Of a stretch of DNA of 9,012 nucleotides, positions 6,197 to 9,012 are shown piece by piece (the first letter of the stretch is position 1; the number at the start of each line of letters is the position of its first letter). This DNA comes from Planctomycetota bacterium. GTDB lineage: Bacteria; Planctomycetota; Phycisphaerae; Tepidisphaerales; Tepidisphaeraceae. The stretch spans positions 1 through 9,012 of the forward strand of contig JAEZED010000154.1 in the NCBI GenBank assembly GCA_023417885.1. Direction: 5' to 3'. The notes under the pieces were generated by a model. That model worked only from the letters and a program-made list of their open reading frames with translations, did not search any database and was not told the origin of the DNA. Both the position numbers and the translations under genes were made by a program.

Positions 6197-7099
6197 ATGC
6201 AGGGTCGCGACAGCATTGCCGCCATTCCTCCACGAGGCCGCAGCGTCGGCGGCGGCGCTGCGCGTGGCGCCGGCGTCGTCCGACGCGTCGCGGGCAGGGG
6301 GACGCTGCTGGGCTACTTCGATCGGCTGGCGATCATCAACCTTCCGGAGCGCACCGACCGCATCGCGGCGCTGCGCCGCGAGCTTGCGCGCGTCGGCATC
6401 GGTCTCGACAATCCGAAGACCACGATTCCCCACGCCCCGCGGCCGAGCGACGCCAACGGCTTCCCCTCCCGCGGCGTGTACGGGAGCTTCCTGAGTCACC
6501 TGGAGATCATCGAGGCCGCCGAGCGCGACGGGCTCGAGAGCGTGTGGGTGCTCGAGGACGATGCGATCTTCAGCCGGCGCTTCGAGCAGGCACAGGGCCA
6601 GGTCGCCCGGTTGCTCAGCGAGCATCCGTGGGATTTGTGCTACGTGGGCCACTCGCTCAGCCGCGGGCTCCCCCGATCGCCCACCGGGCTGCTGCGCTAC
6701 AACGGCCCGTTCACCTGGGCGCACTGCTACGCCGTCCACCGCCGCGCGATGCGCCCGCTGATCGACTACCTCCGCCTCGCGATCGATCGCCCCGTCGGGC
6801 ATCCGGAGGGGGGGAAGCTTTACATCGACGGCGCGTACAGCCACTTCCGGATGCAGAACCCGCAGATCGTGAGCCTCGTGGCCTCCCCCTGCCTGTCGGT
6901 GCAGAAGGGATCGCCCAGCAGCCTGAACGACGGCCCGTGGTACGACCGCGCGGCGGCGCTGCGTTCGCTGGCGACGGCGGCCCGCGCCGCGCGCGACGAG
7001 CTCTGGCGCCGCGGCATGCTGCACATCGGACCGAAGGGGGAGATGGGCGACGAGACACCGGACCCGGCGCGATTCCCCGCAACGCCCTGGCCCGCCTGA
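6197..7099 (+). CDS. Glycosyltransferase family 25-type protein
   Basis: Encodes 300 residues. It resembles the LPS galactosyltransferase/procollagen galactosyltransferase group (GT25), which transfers sugars from nucleotide-sugar donors. Motifs in order: LAIINLPERTDRIAALRREL at 44-63; the GSFLSHLEIIEAA segment at 96-108; VWVLEDDAIF at 116-125 with the metal-binding acidic cluster Glu120-Asp121-Asp122; a FTWAHCYAVHRRA stretch at 172-184; and YIDGAYSHF at 209-217. No signal peptide or membrane helix is seen, so it is probably cytoplasmic. The acceptor is unknown. Residues 1-38 are Gly- and Arg-rich and resemble nothing in the family. There is no other in-frame ATG, GTG or TTG before the conserved part; a CTG pair near residues 37-38, behind an AGGGGG tract, is a remote alternative start. 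It stands alone rather than in a polysaccharide cluster and converges with the minus-strand gene, with 5 bp between stops. Confidence 0.8.
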   Translation: MQGRDSIAAIPPRGRSVGGGAARGAGVVRRVAGRGTLLGYFDRLAIINLPERTDRIAALRRELARVGIGLDNPKTTIPHAPRPSDANGFPSRGVYGSFLSHLEIIEAAERDGLESVWVLEDDAIFSRRFEQAQGQVARLLSEHPWDLCYVGHSLSRGLPRSPTGLLRYNGPFTWAHCYAVHRRAMRPLIDYLRLAIDRPVGHPEGGKLYIDGAYSHFRMQNPQIVSLVASPCLSVQKGSPSSLNDGPWYDRAAALRSLATAARAARDELWRRGMLHIGPKGEMGDETPDPARFPATPWPA

Positions 7100-7104
7100 A
7101 GCGG

Positions 7105-7803
7105 CTATGAACGGGGGACGTCGGTGGGAACGACCTCGAAGCCACGACCCGGAGGCAGCGGCGCAGCGGGCGGCGGCGTCAACCACCAGAGGGCGATGCG
7201 TTCGGCGACAACGCCAGCCGCGAGCGACAGGATAGCGAACAAGGCTGTTGAAGGAGTCGCCGCGAGCGCCAGCGCCATCTGCGTTCCTCCGATCCAGATG
7301 GACAGGCCAAGAGCTGCGCTGAAGAGGTGCACTCGTTTCATGTGCCCGGCGGACTTGCCGGAAGGTTCGACCGGGTCGTCCAGCTGCGCGTTGCGAAGCA
7401 CGAACGGCACGATCCTGCGATAGGCGAGCGCCATCACAAAGGGCAGGATCATGAGGACGAACCCGGAAACCAGCTTCCAAGGGAAGCCGGAACGACCTTC
7501 CAATTCGGCCAGACTGCCCCAACCGAAGAGAGCAGCCATCACCAGTAGCAGGATTGTCGCGAGTCGCACGGTTCCCGCGTTCCAGTGACGCCAGAGTCGC
7601 CAGCCGACCCAACTGACAACGCACGCCAACGCGAGCAGAAGAAGCGCCATCAGCGCAATCATCAACCACTCCGAAAGTTCGCGTCCTTCCTCGAACATGG
7701 ACGTGGCCAGTGAAAGCAAGATGTGAAGCGAGAAGCCGAACAGAGCGAGCCCCACCAGCTTGGCGGCGACGGACCATCCCGTCCTGACCGTTAGCAATCG
7801 CAT
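7105..7803 (-). CDS. Multi-pass membrane protein, function unknown
   Basis: Encodes 232 residues that I cannot assign to a family. Six hydrophobic segments are likely, at about 14-34, 46-70, 80-96, 110-128, 158-180 and 185-208. A hydrophilic loop at about 137-157 contains QLDDPVEPSGKSAGH, and a Pro-rich soluble tail runs from 209 to 232. There is no catalytic motif and no charged residue pattern typical of a known transporter. The ATG at 7803 has no clear Shine-Dalgarno; GATGAT lies 5 nt upstream. The gene is convergent with the glycosyltransferase and divergent from the sulfatase, with a 79 bp shared upstream region. Its base composition is lower in GC than its neighbours (for example 33 G or C in 60 bases at 7681-7740), which may mean a different origin or relaxed codon use. 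The frame is well supported by the helix pattern. Confidence 0.7.
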   Translation of the reverse strand: MRLLTVRTGWSVAAKLVGLALFGFSLHILLSLATSMFEEGRELSEWLMIALMALLLLALACVVSWVGWRLWRHWNAGTVRLATILLLVMAALFGWGSLAELEGRSGFPWKLVSGFVLMILPFVMALAYRRIVPFVLRNAQLDDPVEPSGKSAGHMKRVHLFSAALGLSIWIGGTQMALALAATPSTALFAILSLAAGVVAERIALWWLTPPPAAPLPPGRGFEVVPTDVPRS

Positions 7804-7870
7804 GTCGTATCATCCCGGACTTTCCGCCCCTTCTCAAGCGGGAACCGTCGAATCGGGGGGAGAACTTCGG

Positions 7871-7876
7871 TACGTT
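7871..7876 (+). promoter_or_regulatory. Candidate -10 element (TACGTT) before sulfatase
   Basis: TACGTT ends 6 nt before the sulfatase ATG and fits TAnnnT. The spacing matches that in front of the hydrolase, its partner gene and, within 1 nt, modA, and would give a leaderless mRNA. No Shine-Dalgarno is seen in the bases just before the ATG, and no clear -35 box is visible. Confidence 0.35.
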
Positions 7877-7882
7877 GTCGGC

Positions 7883-9012
7883 ATGCGGGCCGTGCTACTG
7901 GCGGTCGTGATGGTGCTGTCGCTCGCAGCATCCGCGCGTGCGATGGCGCAGGAGGCCCGTGAGCGCCCGCCGAGTATCGTCTTCATCATGGCGGACGACC
8001 TGGGATGGGGGGACCTGGGGAGCTACGGGCAGAAGATCATCCGCACGCCGAGGCTGGACGGGCTGGCGCGGGAGGGGATGCGCTTCACGTCGCACTACGC
8101 CGGCTCCCCCGTCTGCGCACCGAGCCGCGCGGTGCTGCTGACGGGGAAGCACGGGGGGCATGCATTCATCCGCGACAACAAGGAGGTGCAGCCGGAGGGG
8201 CAGTCGCCGCTGGCGGCGGAGGAAGTGACGATCGCCGAGCTCCTGAAGGAGCGCGGCTACGCGACGGCGGCGATCGGGAAGTGGGGGCTCGGGATGTTCG
8301 ACAGCGAGGGGAGTCCGCTGAGGCAGGGTTTCGACCGCTTCTACGGCTACAACTGCCAGCGCCACGCCCACAATCATTACCCGCGCTACCTGTGGGACGA
8401 AGACCGTCGCGTGGAGCTGCCGGGCAACACGCGTTCGCTTACGGGAGAGCATTACACGCAGGATCTCTTCATCGAGCGGGCGCAGGCGTTCGTGCGAGAC
8501 CATGCGGACGAGCCTTTCTTCCTGTACCTGGCGCTGGCGGTGCCGCACGTGTCGGTGCAGGTACCGGAGGCTTCTCTTGCGGAGTACGAGGGGAGGATCC
8601 CGGAGTCGCCGTTCGAGCAGCGCGACGGTTACGAGGTGCACCCGTCGCCGCGCGCCGGGTATGCCGCGATGGTGACGCACATGGATCGCGGAGTTGGCGC
8701 GCTGCTGGACGTCATTGCGGAGCTGGGGCTGGAGGAGGAGACGATCGTGATCTTCACGAGCGACAACGGCCCGGCCGCGGGTCGCGCGGGGGGATCGGAC
8801 AGCGGCTTCTTCGACTCCAACGGCCCGTGGCGTGGATTGAAGGGGAGCGTGCACGAGGGAGGCCTCCGCGTCCCGCTGATCGTGCGCTGGCCGGGGAAGG
8901 TAGCGAGCGGGACGAGGAGCGACCTGCCGACGGTGTTCTACGACTGGATGCCGACACTCCTGGACCTCGCTGGTGCCCCGCCCCCCCCCCCCGCCCCCCC
9001 CCCCCGCGAAAA
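7883..9012 (+). CDS. Secreted arylsulfatase-type sulfatase, C-terminus cut off
   Basis: An open frame of 376 codons runs off the window without a stop. It is a type I sulfatase, hydrolysing sulfate esters, probably on polysaccharides or glycans. Residues 1-22 are a signal peptide with likely cleavage after an ARA or AMA site, so it is exported. Metal ligands Asp38-Asp39 are in FIMADDLGWGDLG. The catalytic motif CAPSR at 78-82 has Cys78 as the residue converted to formylglycine, so a formylglycine-generating enzyme is needed elsewhere in the genome. GKWGLG at 132-137 supplies Lys133; VPHVS at 220-224 gives His222; FTSDNGP at 291-297 gives Asp294-Asn295; Lys320 lies in WRGLKGSVHEGG. All expected core residues are present. 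Family members usually continue for about 80-250 more residues. The last codons, from about residue 366 on, read as mostly Pro because of the C-rich terminal tract and should not be trusted. The substrate cannot be assigned. Confidence 0.9.
   Translation, partial: MRAVLLAVVMVLSLAASARAMAQEARERPPSIVFIMADDLGWGDLGSYGQKIIRTPRLDGLAREGMRFTSHYAGSPVCAPSRAVLLTGKHGGHAFIRDNKEVQPEGQSPLAAEEVTIAELLKERGYATAAIGKWGLGMFDSEGSPLRQGFDRFYGYNCQRHAHNHYPRYLWDEDRRVELPGNTRSLTGEHYTQDLFIERAQAFVRDHADEPFFLYLALAVPHVSVQVPEASLAEYEGRIPESPFEQRDGYEVHPSPRAGYAAMVTHMDRGVGALLDVIAELGLEEETIVIFTSDNGPAAGRAGGSDSGFFDSNGPWRGLKGSVHEGGLRVPLIVRWPGKVASGTRSDLPTVFYDWMPTLLDLAGAPPPPPAPPPRE
8976..9012. repeat. C-homopolymer tract at window end, likely artefact
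   Basis: Two runs of exactly 12 C (8981-8992 and 8994-9005), split by one G, end in GCGAAAA. The tract interrupts the sulfatase just after DLAG, where family members carry a normal Pro-containing segment. Its extreme simplicity at the very edge of the sequence suggests a low-quality read end or assembly error rather than biology. Confidence 0.6.

Noticed and set aside
7092..7104. CCGC/GCGG hairpin between the convergent genes
   Set aside because: It has four pairs, no T run on either strand, and overlaps coding sequence; too weak to call a terminator.
7895..8854. 319-codon open frame on the minus strand
   Set aside because: It lies opposite the sulfatase, which has a complete set of catalytic motifs; the antisense product is Arg-, His- and Pro-rich without any fold signal.

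Overview
This is a GC-rich bacterial window, around 70% GC by eye. The gene content suggests a planctomycete, possibly of the Phycisphaerae type. The main clue is a 607-residue ECF-type sigma factor that continues into a membrane segment and a large C-terminal extension, an architecture I associate with Planctomycetes and some Verrucomicrobia. A secreted arylsulfatase-type sulfatase with a Cys-type formylglycine motif fits the same group. The taxonomic call is inference; there is no rRNA in the window.

Layout: (1) 96-341 (+), a small two-helix membrane protein. (2) 346-1980 (-), a two-gene operon: a membrane-tethered alpha/beta hydrolase (first transcribed) and an unrecognised 180-residue protein that probably starts at TTG. 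(3) 2078-4099 (+), a LysM lipoprotein, then modA (a lipoprotein molybdate-binding protein) and modB (molybdate permease). A probable terminator follows, and no modC ATPase is present. (4) 4196-6019 (+), the ECF sigma factor fused to a membrane segment and ectodomain. (5) 6197-7099 (+), a glycosyltransferase family 25 type protein. (6) 7105-7803 (-), an unrecognised multi-pass membrane protein of noticeably lower GC. (7) 7883 to the window edge (+), a sulfatase cut off by the end. The final bases are a C-rich homopolymer tract that looks like a sequencing or assembly end artefact.

The genes do not form one pathway. modA and modB work together in molybdate uptake and need an ATPase from elsewhere. 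The hydrolase pair is probably co-transcribed. The rest look like independent housekeeping or envelope genes. No CRISPR array, tRNA, rRNA, insertion sequence or phage gene was found.

Two signals go beyond ordinary annotation. First, a TAnnnT hexamer (the -10 consensus) ends only 6-7 nt before the start codon of four of the nine genes, which suggests leaderless transcription. Second, a strong Shine-Dalgarno and a tandem ATG lie inside the sigma-factor gene, exactly where its membrane segment begins. They could produce a separately translated, exported ectodomain. I see no convincing evidence of a wholly new multi-gene system.
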